A stretch of DNA of 9,487 nt from CAZBQG01 sp964493945 (GTDB lineage: Bacteria; Pseudomonadota; Alphaproteobacteria; Rhodospirillales; UBA2165), in the NCBI GenBank assembly GCA_964493945.1, contig CAZBQG010000177.1:1-9487 (forward strand). Reading direction: 5' to 3'. The notes under the pieces are model-generated. The model was not told where the DNA came from, made no database searches, and worked only from the letters and a program-made list of their open reading frames with translations. The translations under genes and the position numbers were made by a program. Position 1 is the stretch's first letter; each line of letters opens with the position of its first letter. Of the stretch, positions 1 through 5,618 are shown piece after piece.

Positions 1-657
1 CTGAAATGGCTTGAATCGGAGATATTCGAGCAACCCGACACCATTCATCATCTGGAAGAGGTGCATGGCATTCTGGTGCCGGGCGGCTTTGGCGAGCGGG
101 GCGCGGAAGGTAAGATCATGGCAGCCAATTTTGCCCGCCAGCGCCTTGTACCCTATTTCGGCATCTGTTTCGGCATGCAGATGGCAGTGGTCGAGGCGGC
201 ACGCAATCTGGCCGGAATTACCGATGCGGGTTCGACCGAATTCGGCCACTGCGCGGAACCCGTGGTTGGGTTGATGACCGAATGGGAACAGGACGGTACC
301 CTGGAGCGCCGTGATGGGGCATCGGACAAAGGTGGCACCATGCGCCTTGGTGCCTATGAATGCGCCCTGACCCAGGACAGCCGGGTGCACGGCGTTTATG
401 GCCAATCGCTTATTTCGGAACGCCACCGCCACCGCTATGAGGTCAATCTGCGCTACGAAGAACAGTTGGTCGAGGCCGGTGTGGTCTTTTCCGGAAAATC
501 GCCGGACGGCGTGCTGCCCGAAATCGCCGAAATTCCCGATCATCCCTGGTTTATCGGCGTGCAGTTCCACCCCGAGCTTAAATCCCGCCCCTTCAACCCC
601 CATCCATTGTTCACCGATTTCATCCGCGCCACGGTCGAACAATCCCGTCTGGTCTAG
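1..657 (+). CDS. pyrG: CTP synthase, C-terminal (glutaminase) part; 5' end outside window
   Basis: CTP synthase makes CTP from UTP, ATP and glutamine in the cytoplasm. Only the last 218 codons are present and the frame is open from base 1, so the N-terminal synthetase domain lies upstream. The visible part is a class I glutamine amidotransferase domain. It has the oxyanion-loop stretch VPGGFGERG, then the nucleophile elbow GICFGMQ with the catalytic Cys codon at 166-168. Near the end is FHPELKSRPFNPHP, with the catalytic His codon at 568-570 and Glu at 574-576. RHRHRYEVN and the final LF-DFIRA stretch are typical of PyrG and separate it from other class I amidotransferases. The TAG stop overlaps the Shine-Dalgarno sequence (AGGAG, 656-660) of kdsA, so the two genes are probably co-transcribed. 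Nothing appears damaged. Confidence 0.96.
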   Translation: MKWLESEIFEQPDTIHHLEEVHGILVPGGFGERGAEGKIMAANFARQRLVPYFGICFGMQMAVVEAARNLAGITDAGSTEFGHCAEPVVGLMTEWEQDGTLERRDGASDKGGTMRLGAYECALTQDSRVHGVYGQSLISERHRHRYEVNLRYEEQLVEAGVVFSGKSPDGVLPEIAEIPDHPWFIGVQFHPELKSRPFNPHPLFTDFIRATVEQSRLV

Positions 658-666
658 GAGCAGGGC

Positions 667-1518
667 ATGATGACCCAGCGCCATGTGAGCATCGGCCCGG
701 TCACGGCGGGCAATGATCTGCCTATGGTTTTGATCGCCGGCCCTTGCGCGCTGGAGGGCCGGGAGCATGGGCTGGAAATGGCCGGGAAACTTGTGGAGAT
801 GTGCAGCCGGCTGGATGTGGGGCTGATCTTCAAGACGTCGTTTGACAAGGCCAACCGGACCAGCAATGACAGTCCGCGGGGCGTGGGTCTGGACGACGCC
901 CTGCCCATATTCAATGAAATCAGGGCGACCTATGACTGCGCTGTCCTTACCGATGTGCATCTGCCCGAACAATGCGAGGCCCTGGCCGGTGCCGTGGATG
1001 TTTTGCAGATACCTGCCTTCTTGTGCCGCCAGACTGATTTGCTTGTCGCCGCCGCCCGCACCGGCTTGGCGGTCAATGTGAAAAAGGGACAATTCCTGGC
1101 ACCCTGGGATATGCCCAATGTGGTGGATAAGCTGACCGGCGGGGGATGTGAGCGAGTGATGCTTTGCGAGCGGGGCACCAGTTTTGGCTATAACACATTG
1201 GTTTCCGATATGCGCTCACTGCCCCAATTGGTAGCCACCGGCTGGCCGGTGATCTTCGATGCGACCCATTCCGTGCAGCAGCCCGGCGGTGCCGGAACCT
1301 CTTCGGGCGGGCAGCGGGAATTCGCCCCCGTACTGGCCCGGGCCGCTGTCGCCGTCGGTGTGGCGAGCGTCTTCATTGAAACCCACGAGGCGCCGGAACG
1401 GGCACCTTCTGATAGTGAAAATATGATACCTTTTAATGATTTAGAAGGCGTAGTTGAGACATTACTTGAATTCGACAGGCTGGCCAAATCACGCCCAATT
1501 TCCCTTGGAGAGAGTTGA
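667..1518 (+). CDS. kdsA: 3-deoxy-8-phosphooctulonate (KDO-8-P) synthase, metal-dependent type
   Basis: KdsA condenses PEP with arabinose 5-phosphate to KDO 8-phosphate, the first committed step to the KDO of the LPS inner core, in the cytoplasm. The protein has 283 residues, the usual length for this TIM barrel. Family stretches seen are IAGPCALEG (about 23-31), FKTSFDKANR, QIPAFLCRQTDLL, KKGQFLAPWDM and FDATHSVQQPGG. Cys27, His201, Glu238 and Asp249 have the same spacing (174, 37, 11) as the metal ligands Cys11, His185, Glu222 and Asp233 of the Aquifex enzyme. Cys27 replaces the Asn of the metal-independent E. coli type. The start is ATG 667, six bases after AGGAG; ATG 670 is an equally possible start one codon later. 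The last part (about codons 249-268) is AT-rich with several codons rare elsewhere in the window. eno follows after three bases. Confidence 0.97.
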   Translation: MMTQRHVSIGPVTAGNDLPMVLIAGPCALEGREHGLEMAGKLVEMCSRLDVGLIFKTSFDKANRTSNDSPRGVGLDDALPIFNEIRATYDCAVLTDVHLPEQCEALAGAVDVLQIPAFLCRQTDLLVAAARTGLAVNVKKGQFLAPWDMPNVVDKLTGGGCERVMLCERGTSFGYNTLVSDMRSLPQLVATGWPVIFDATHSVQQPGGAGTSSGGQREFAPVLARAAVAVGVASVFIETHEAPERAPSDSENMIPFNDLEGVVETLLEFDRLAKSRPISLGES

Positions 1519-1521
1519 AGA

Positions 1522-2808
1522 ATGACTGCTATCACCCAAATACATGCCCGCCAGATTCTGGATTCCAGAGGCACCCCCACCGTCGAGGTTGACGTGGTCC
1601 TGGAAAGCGGCGCCTTCGGCCGTGCCGCCGCGCCGTCAGGCGCCTCCACCGGTACCCACGAAGCCGTGGAGCTGCGCGACGGCGATAAGGATCAATATGG
1701 CGGCAAGGGCGTTACCCAGGCCTGCGCCAATGTGAATGGCGAGATACGCCAGGCTTTGCTGGGTCATGATGCGGATAATCAGGTGGGTCTGGATCAGGGC
1801 ATGATTGATCTGGACGGGACACCTAACAAAGGCCGCCTGGGCGCCAACGGCATTTTGGGCGTCAGTCTGGCCACCGCCAAGGCTGCCGCCCAGGATGCGG
1901 GTTTGCCCCTTTATCGCTATATGGGCGGCACCCAGGCCCGCACCATGCCCGTTCCCATGATGAATGTGATCAATGGCGGCGCCCATGCGGACAACCCCAT
2001 CGCCATTCAGGAATTCATGATCATGCCGGTCGGTGCCGAGAGCATGAGCGAGGCCGTGCGCATGGGGGCCGAAACCTTCGCCGCCCTCAAAAGCGCCCTC
2101 AGCGAAGCCGGCCACACCACCAATGTGGGCGATGAGGGCGGTTTCGCGCCCAATCTGGCCAGCGCCGATGAGGCTTTGGGCTTTATCGTCAAATCCATCG
2201 AGGCGGCGGGCTACAAGCCGGGCGATCAGATCGCCCTGGCCCTGGACGCGGCGGCCACCGAATTTTACCGCGAAGGCGTCTATTATCCGGGGGCTGATGA
2301 TGAACAAACCATGGATGGGGACGAGCTGGCCGAACATTATCTGAGCCTGGTGCGCCGTTATCCCATTCTGTCCATCGAAGACGGCATGGCCGAGGATGAC
2401 TGGGACAGTTGGGACACCATGTATGAGATTTTGGGTGGCCGGGTGCAGTTGGTCGGCGATGATCTGTTCGTGACCAACCCTGTCCGCCTCAAGCAAGGCA
2501 TCGAGGAGGGTGTGGCCAATTCAATTTTGGTCAAGCTCAATCAAATCGGCACCCTGACCGAAACCCTGGAAACCATCGAAATGGCCCAAAAGGCAGGCTT
2601 CACCACGGTCGTTTCCCACCGTTCAGGAGAGACCGAGGACACCAGCATCGCCGATCTGGCGGTGGCCTCCGCCGCCGGGCAGATCAAGACCGGATCGCTT
2701 TCCAGGTCCGACCGGCTGGCCAAATATAATCAACTTTTGCGCATCGAGGAGGAACTGGGCAGGGCAGCCTTTTATCCGGGCCGGGCGGTGATCAGCGTCA
2801 TCGAATAG
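1522..2808 (+). CDS. eno: enolase (phosphopyruvate hydratase)
   Basis: Enolase interconverts 2-phosphoglycerate and PEP in glycolysis and gluconeogenesis; in many bacteria it also joins the RNA degradosome. The protein has 428 residues, a normal length. The N-terminal domain carries ILDSRGTPTVE and the mobile loop SGASTGTHEA. In the barrel domain I can place the general acid/base pair Glu205 (VGDEGGFAPN) and Lys338 (ILVKLNQIGTLTET), and the Mg ligands Asp242 (LALDAA), Glu286 (SIEDGM) and Asp313 (LVGDDLF). Their spacing matches the E. coli residues E209, K342, D246, E290 and D317 shifted by four. The SHRSGETEDT stretch is also present. ATG 1522 has a strong Shine-Dalgarno sequence, GGAGAGAG at 1507-1514, inside the end of kdsA. 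It is probably co-transcribed with pyrG and kdsA, with a possible internal promoter. No clear intrinsic terminator follows. Confidence 0.98.
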   Translation: MTAITQIHARQILDSRGTPTVEVDVVLESGAFGRAAAPSGASTGTHEAVELRDGDKDQYGGKGVTQACANVNGEIRQALLGHDADNQVGLDQGMIDLDGTPNKGRLGANGILGVSLATAKAAAQDAGLPLYRYMGGTQARTMPVPMMNVINGGAHADNPIAIQEFMIMPVGAESMSEAVRMGAETFAALKSALSEAGHTTNVGDEGGFAPNLASADEALGFIVKSIEAAGYKPGDQIALALDAAATEFYREGVYYPGADDEQTMDGDELAEHYLSLVRRYPILSIEDGMAEDDWDSWDTMYEILGGRVQLVGDDLFVTNPVRLKQGIEEGVANSILVKLNQIGTLTETLETIEMAQKAGFTTVVSHRSGETEDTSIADLAVASAAGQIKTGSLSRSDRLAKYNQLLRIEEELGRAAFYPGRAVISVIE

Positions 2809-2975
2809 GGCAATAATGGTCTTTCCCCGGCAATAATTAACCGGAGGTTAGTGGGGGCGGAAACAGAGTCTGGACGCCAAAAAAGCCTTAAGGTTTTGAA
2901 ATAAAACGAAATACTGAAAAATCCCCGAGTGGCAAGCTGTTTGCATCAGATATTGGTGCATCAAGAGAGTCACGA
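2809..2975 (+). promoter_or_regulatory. eno-ftsB spacer, probable ftsB promoter region
   Basis: This 167-base gap is AT-rich compared with the genes. GGCAATAAT occurs twice (2809-2817 and 2829-2837), exactly 20 bases apart. A small dyad TAACC-GGA-GGTTA follows at 2838-2850. The palindrome CCTTAAGG is at 2886-2893, followed by TTGAAA (2896-2901), a possible -35, but no convincing -10 lies at the right distance (AAAAAT at 2917-2922 is 15 bases on). Two GANTC sites occur (2866-2870 and 2967-2971). No GC-rich stem with a T-run is seen, so there is no recognisable intrinsic terminator for eno. That ftsB has its own promoter here is inference from the base composition and the gap length. Confidence 0.4.
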
Positions 2976-3048
2976 ATGAAGCTACTTGGGGAAATACGCG
3001 GGCGTGCCCGCAACGTCATGGGCCCGGTAATCGGGGCCAGCTTGATTC
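2866..3048. promoter_or_regulatory. cluster of three GANTC (CcrM-type) sites around the ftsB start
   Basis: GAGTC occurs at 2866-2870 and 2967-2971, and GATTC at 3044-3048 inside the ftsB coding region. The second lies directly between the ribosome site and the start codon. Reading the whole window I count only nine GANTC sites (others at 13, 1554, 1561, 6044, 6243 and 7084), so three in 183 bases stand out. In alphaproteobacteria such as Caulobacter, CcrM methylates GANTC and methylated promoters are read by GcrA, which links cell-division genes to the cell cycle. That this applies here is inference. Confidence 0.35.
2942..2960 (+). repeat. small inverted repeat / RNA hairpin just before the ftsB ribosome site
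   Basis: TGCATCA (2942-2948) and TGGTGCA (2954-2960) can pair over seven positions (six Watson-Crick pairs and one G-U) around a five-base loop. The Shine-Dalgarno-like GAGAG of ftsB begins at 2965, five bases after the stem. In the transcript this hairpin could affect ftsB translation or mark the 5' end, but it is short and could be chance. TGCATCA is also repeated directly at 2957-2963. Confidence 0.35.
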
Positions 3049-3305
3049 TCTATATCGGTTATCACGCCGTGCAGGGGCAGCACGGGCTGATTGCCTATTG
3101 GCAAATGAGCCGCATGGCCGATCAGGCGCGCGACGTTTCAGCCAAATTGATCCGCGAACGCGAAGCCATCAAACGCCGGGTGCGTCTTCTTCATCCCGAC
3201 AGCCTGGATGTGGATATGTTGGATGAACGGATGCGCTTCATGTTGGGCTATGGCCATGCGGATGAAAAAGTCATCTTCCTGGAGAAGGAACCGGGTGGAA
3301 AATAA
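2976..3305 (+). CDS. ftsB: FtsB/DivIC-family septum formation initiator
   Basis: FtsB-type proteins are small bitopic inner-membrane proteins that form a complex with FtsL and FtsQ and help activate septal peptidoglycan synthesis. The protein has 109 residues: a short basic cytoplasmic N-terminus (about 1-14), one hydrophobic segment (about 15-33), a charged helical region likely to form a coiled coil (about 41-72), and a C-terminal part with HPDSLDVDMLDERMR and LGYGHADEKV, which is typical of the alphaproteobacterial DivIC family. ATG 2976 follows GAGAG (2965-2969) by six bases. A position after eno is common in proteobacteria; in E. coli ftsB also lies close to eno and pyrG. The family call rests on architecture and the C-terminal motif; the symbol is by analogy because sequence identity to E. 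coli FtsB is low. Confidence 0.85.
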   Translation: MKLLGEIRGRARNVMGPVIGASLILYIGYHAVQGQHGLIAYWQMSRMADQARDVSAKLIREREAIKRRVRLLHPDSLDVDMLDERMRFMLGYGHADEKVIFLEKEPGGK

Positions 3306-3366
3306 GCGCCATATTCAGCGCCTTGAATACGCCCGTAGTTGCTTAAGATATGCTCTCCCAGGCTTA

Positions 3367-3384
3367 TTAACCAAAAACCGTTAA
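3367..3384. repeat. inverted repeat TTAAC-N8-GTTAA, possible operator
   Basis: TTAAC (3367-3371) and GTTAA (3380-3384) are exact inverted copies separated by eight bases, in the AT-rich leader of pdhA. The size and symmetry suit a dimeric helix-turn-helix regulator. TTAA is also the half-site of the alphaproteobacterial regulator CtrA, but the distance between the TTAA units is ten bases rather than the expected seven, so a CtrA site is not supported. No regulator gene is present in the window. Confidence 0.3.
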
Positions 3385-3395
3385 ATTAATAATTT

Positions 3396-3411
3396 CTTGT
3401 TGCAAAACAAG
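3396..3411. repeat. perfect 6-bp hairpin with GCAA tetraloop in the pdhA leader
   Basis: CTTGTT (3396-3401) and AACAAG (3406-3411) pair exactly around GCAA, a GNRA-type tetraloop. The stem is followed by CGCTTTT, and an overlapping palindrome AAGCGCTT lies at 3409-3416. The stem is too AT-rich for a confident terminator, and only four T follow. It may be an operator or a weak attenuator or terminator after ftsB; chance is also possible. Confidence 0.3.
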
Positions 3412-3511
3412 CGCTTTTGAATGCAATATTAGCTGGAAAAAGCGGCTGTTCCCCCTATTTCTATGATGTGCCTGAACAAAACCATTGCGGGCGCCTATGT
3501 TCAAAGGGGTT

Positions 3512-3519
3512 AGAAAGAG
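3512..3519 (+). promoter_or_regulatory. Shine-Dalgarno site that sets the pdhA start
   Basis: AGAAAGAG ends seven bases before ATG 3527. The in-frame upstream candidates TTG 3485 and ATG 3497 have no purine-rich site at the right distance, so ATG 3527 is preferred. Confidence 0.6.
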
Positions 3520-3526
3520 TTCATTT

Positions 3527-4552
3527 ATGGCCAAACCGGCAAAGAGCAAAACATCCAGGAAAAAACCTTCCGGCAAAGGCGGCGCTACACTTGGCGAACT
3601 ACATCAATATCTCCGCGATATGCTGCTCATCCGCCGTTTTGAGGAAAAGGCAGGCCAGCTTTACGGCATGGGGCTGATCAACGGTTTTTGTCATTTATAC
3701 ATTGGCCAGGAAGCGGTGGTCGTCGGCATGCAGGCGGCGGCCAATGCTGTAGTCGACAGCGTCATTACCTCATACCGGGATCACGGGCATATGCTGGTCT
3801 GCGGCATGGAAGCCAAGGGCGTGATGGCCGAGCTGACGGGCCGGGCAGGGGGCTATTCCAAAGGTAAGGGCGGCTCCATGCACATGTTCAGCCGGGAAAA
3901 GAATTTCTATGGCGGGCATGGCATCGTCGGCGCCCAGGTGCCCATCGGCGCGGGGCTTGCCTTTGCCCATAAATATAAAGGTGATGGCGGCGTATGCATG
4001 ACCTATTACGGCGACGGCGCCTCCAATCAGGGCCAGGTCTTCGAAAGCATGAATATGGCCGCTCTTTGGAAGCTTCCCTTGATTTATGTGCTGGAAAACA
4101 ACCGCTACGGCATGGGTACATCGGTGTCGCGCGCCTCCGCCACCCAGGAATTGTTCGCCCGGGGCAGCACCTTCGGTATTCCGGGCAAGCGGGTCGACGG
4201 CATGGATGTGCTGGCTGTGCGCGAAGAAGGTGCCAAGGCCCTGGCCTATGCCCGAAGCGGCAAAGGGCCTTATATTTTAGGCATGCAGACCTACCGCTAC
4301 CGGGGCCATTCCATGTCCGATCCGGCCAAATACCGTTCCCGCGAGGAAGTCAGCAAGGTTCGGGCCGAGCGCGATCCCATCGACCGTGTCCGGCAACTTT
4401 TGCTGGACGGAAAACTGGCCAGCGAGGACGACCTCAAACAGGTGGATGCGGAAGTCAAAGCCATCGTCGCCGAGGCCGCCGAATTCGCTCAGCAAAGCCC
4501 CGAGCCCGATCCGTCCGAATTGTTCACCGATATTTTGCTGGAAACGGGCTGA
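3527..4552 (+). CDS. pdhA: pyruvate dehydrogenase E1 component, alpha subunit
   Basis: With PdhB this forms the thiamin-diphosphate (ThDP) dependent E1 that decarboxylates pyruvate and reductively acetylates the lipoyl group of E2. From ATG 3527 the protein has 341 residues, usual for the family. It starts with a Lys/Ser-rich, probably disordered tail (about 1-20). Then come LLIRRFEEKAGQLYGMG, FCHLYIGQEA and the Mg-ThDP motif starting GDGASNQG at 162-169 and ending with Asn191-Asn192 (LENNRYGMGT). YRYRGHSMSDP (His261, Ser264) is the loop that carries the regulatory phosphorylation serine in mitochondrial E1-alpha. The close match of FCHLYIGQEAVVVG to PDH E1-alpha favours pyruvate over branched-chain or acetoin substrates. 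pdhB follows after ten bases. Starts at 3485 or 3497 would add 14 or 10 residues and are less likely. Confidence 0.96.
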   Translation: MAKPAKSKTSRKKPSGKGGATLGELHQYLRDMLLIRRFEEKAGQLYGMGLINGFCHLYIGQEAVVVGMQAAANAVVDSVITSYRDHGHMLVCGMEAKGVMAELTGRAGGYSKGKGGSMHMFSREKNFYGGHGIVGAQVPIGAGLAFAHKYKGDGGVCMTYYGDGASNQGQVFESMNMAALWKLPLIYVLENNRYGMGTSVSRASATQELFARGSTFGIPGKRVDGMDVLAVREEGAKALAYARSGKGPYILGMQTYRYRGHSMSDPAKYRSREEVSKVRAERDPIDRVRQLLLDGKLASEDDLKQVDAEVKAIVAEAAEFAQQSPEPDPSELFTDILLETG

Positions 4553-4562
4553 GGAAGGGCAG

Positions 4563-5591
4563 ATGGCCAACGAAATACCAACCGCACCCGAGCCCGGATA
4601 TGACGGCGAAACCATAACGTTGAGCGTGCGCGAAGCCCTGCGCGATGCCATGGCCGAGGAAATGCGGGCCGATCTCAATATCTTCCTGATGGGCGAGGAG
4701 GTGGGCGAATATCAGGGCGCCTACAAGGTGTCCCAGGGCTTGCTGGAAGAATTCGGCGCCCAACGGGTGGTCGATACGCCGATCACCGAACATGGCTTTG
4801 CCGGGCTTGGCGTCGGCGCTGCATTCGGTGGATTAAGGCCGGTCATCGAGTTCATGACCTTCAATTTTGCCCAGCAGGCCATCGATCACCTAATCAATTC
4901 GGCGGCCAAGACCCGCTACATGTCGGGCGGCCAGATGAGCTGTCCCATTGTTTTTAGGGGCGCCAACGGGGCGGCGGCCGGCGTGGCGGCCCAGCATTCC
5001 CAATGCTATGCCAGCTGGTATGCCCATGTGCCGGGCCTGAAAGTGGTGGCGCCCTATTCGGCGGCGGACGCCAAAGGGTTGCTCAAATCCGCCATCCGCG
5101 ATCCCAATCCGGTGGTCTTTCTGGAAAATGAAATCATGTATGGCCAAAGTTTCGATCTGCCGGCGGGTGATGATTTTACCCTTCCCCTGGGCCGCGCCCG
5201 CATTGAACGCCCGGGCAGCCACGTTACCCTGACCGCCTTTTCACGCATGGTGGGCGTTGCCCTGGAAGCCGCCGAATTGCTGGCGGCGGACGGGATCGAG
5301 GCCGAAGTGATCAATCTCCGCAGCCTGCGCCCGCTGGATCTGGACACCATTCTCGGATCAGTGGTCAAAACCAACCGGCTGGTCAGCGTGGAAGAAGGCT
5401 GGCCCTTCGCGGGGATCGGCTCAGAGCTTGCCGCCCTCATGATGGAACACGCCTTCGATGATCTGGACGCGCCCGTGCGCCGGGTCAGCGGCGCCGATGT
5501 GCCCATGCCCTATGCCCGTAATCTGGAGGAGCTTTCCCTGCCCCGCATGGCGGAGGTGGCCCAGGCGGCCAAGGATGTCTGTTATGCATAA
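4563..5591 (+). CDS. pdhB: pyruvate dehydrogenase E1 component, beta subunit, without lipoyl domain
   Basis: This is the partner of PdhA in the E1 heterotetramer; the ThDP site lies at the alpha-beta interface. The protein has 342 residues. ATG 4563 is preceded by GAGGAAGGG (4551-4559), which overlaps the pdhA stop; the frame is open further upstream but only as a shadow of pdhA. After a short tail of about 16 residues the transketolase-like pyrimidine-binding domain begins: TLSVREALRDAM, then LMGEEVGEYQGAYKVSQGL with the ThDP-contacting Glu in GEEV (Glu45/46), DTPITEHGFAGLGVGAAFGG, FNFAQQAIDHLINSAAK and AAQHSQ. The C-terminal transketolase domain follows (about 210-335, INLRSLRPLD, EEGWPFAGIGSELAA). 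Several alphaproteobacteria carry about 120 extra residues with a lipoyl domain at the N-terminus of PdhB; that domain is absent here. The protein is intact. Confidence 0.96.
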   Translation: MANEIPTAPEPGYDGETITLSVREALRDAMAEEMRADLNIFLMGEEVGEYQGAYKVSQGLLEEFGAQRVVDTPITEHGFAGLGVGAAFGGLRPVIEFMTFNFAQQAIDHLINSAAKTRYMSGGQMSCPIVFRGANGAAAGVAAQHSQCYASWYAHVPGLKVVAPYSAADAKGLLKSAIRDPNPVVFLENEIMYGQSFDLPAGDDFTLPLGRARIERPGSHVTLTAFSRMVGVALEAAELLAADGIEAEVINLRSLRPLDLDTILGSVVKTNRLVSVEEGWPFAGIGSELAALMMEHAFDDLDAPVRRVSGADVPMPYARNLEELSLPRMAEVAQAAKDVCYA

Positions 5592-5605
5592 ATTCAGCAG
5601 TGCAT

Positions 5606-5612
5606 GGGGGAG
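5606..5612 (+). promoter_or_regulatory. Shine-Dalgarno site that sets the pdhC start
   Basis: GGGGGAG ends six bases before ATG 5619. The in-frame ATG at 5604 overlaps this element and has no purine-rich site of its own. Starting at 5619 also gives MTISILMPAMSP, which begins directly at the lipoyl domain as in relatives. Confidence 0.65.
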
Positions 5613-5618
5613 CCGCCG

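Larger units (their letters stand above)
3306..3526 (+). promoter_or_regulatory. leader of the pdh operon, probable promoter region
   Basis: This 221-base stretch between ftsB and pdhA has no good coding frame and is the most AT-rich part of the window, mainly 3355-3440. Possible -10 elements are TAAGAT at 3344-3349 (with TTGAAT at 3323-3328, a short 15-base spacer) and TATGAT at 3462-3467 (close to consensus but with no clear -35). Two inverted repeats lie between them. No intrinsic terminator is visible for ftsB. Because the following six genes are closely packed, the main promoter of the PDH operon should be here; the exact start cannot be fixed from the sequence alone. Confidence 0.5.

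Noticed and set aside
1636..2496. 286-codon open frame on the minus strand over eno
   Set aside because: It is antisense to a fully conserved enolase and shows low-complexity Gly/His/Ile composition; it is a by-product of codon bias.
2851..2904. 17-codon reading frame starting GTG after GGAGG (2843-2847) in the eno-ftsB spacer
   Set aside because: The ribosome-site spacing is only three bases, the start is GTG, and the peptide has no recognisable feature. It could be a leader peptide, but support is too thin.
3305..3325. Possible terminator after ftsB formed by GCGC units around CATATTCA
   Set aside because: The stem is only four bases plus a bulge, and no T-run follows.
3367..3389. Possible CtrA binding site in the pdhA leader
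   Set aside because: TTAA units are ten bases apart (3367 and 3381) rather than seven, and no alternative pairing fits the usual consensus.
3367..3576. 69-codon minus-strand frame across the pdhA leader
   Set aside because: It overlaps the pdhA start and has no convincing ribosome site or homology I recognise; the hydrophobic look comes from the AT-rich leader.
3994..4617. 207-codon frame on the plus strand inside pdhA, running into pdhB
   Set aside because: It is out of frame with two well-conserved genes, Arg/Gly-rich and without motifs.
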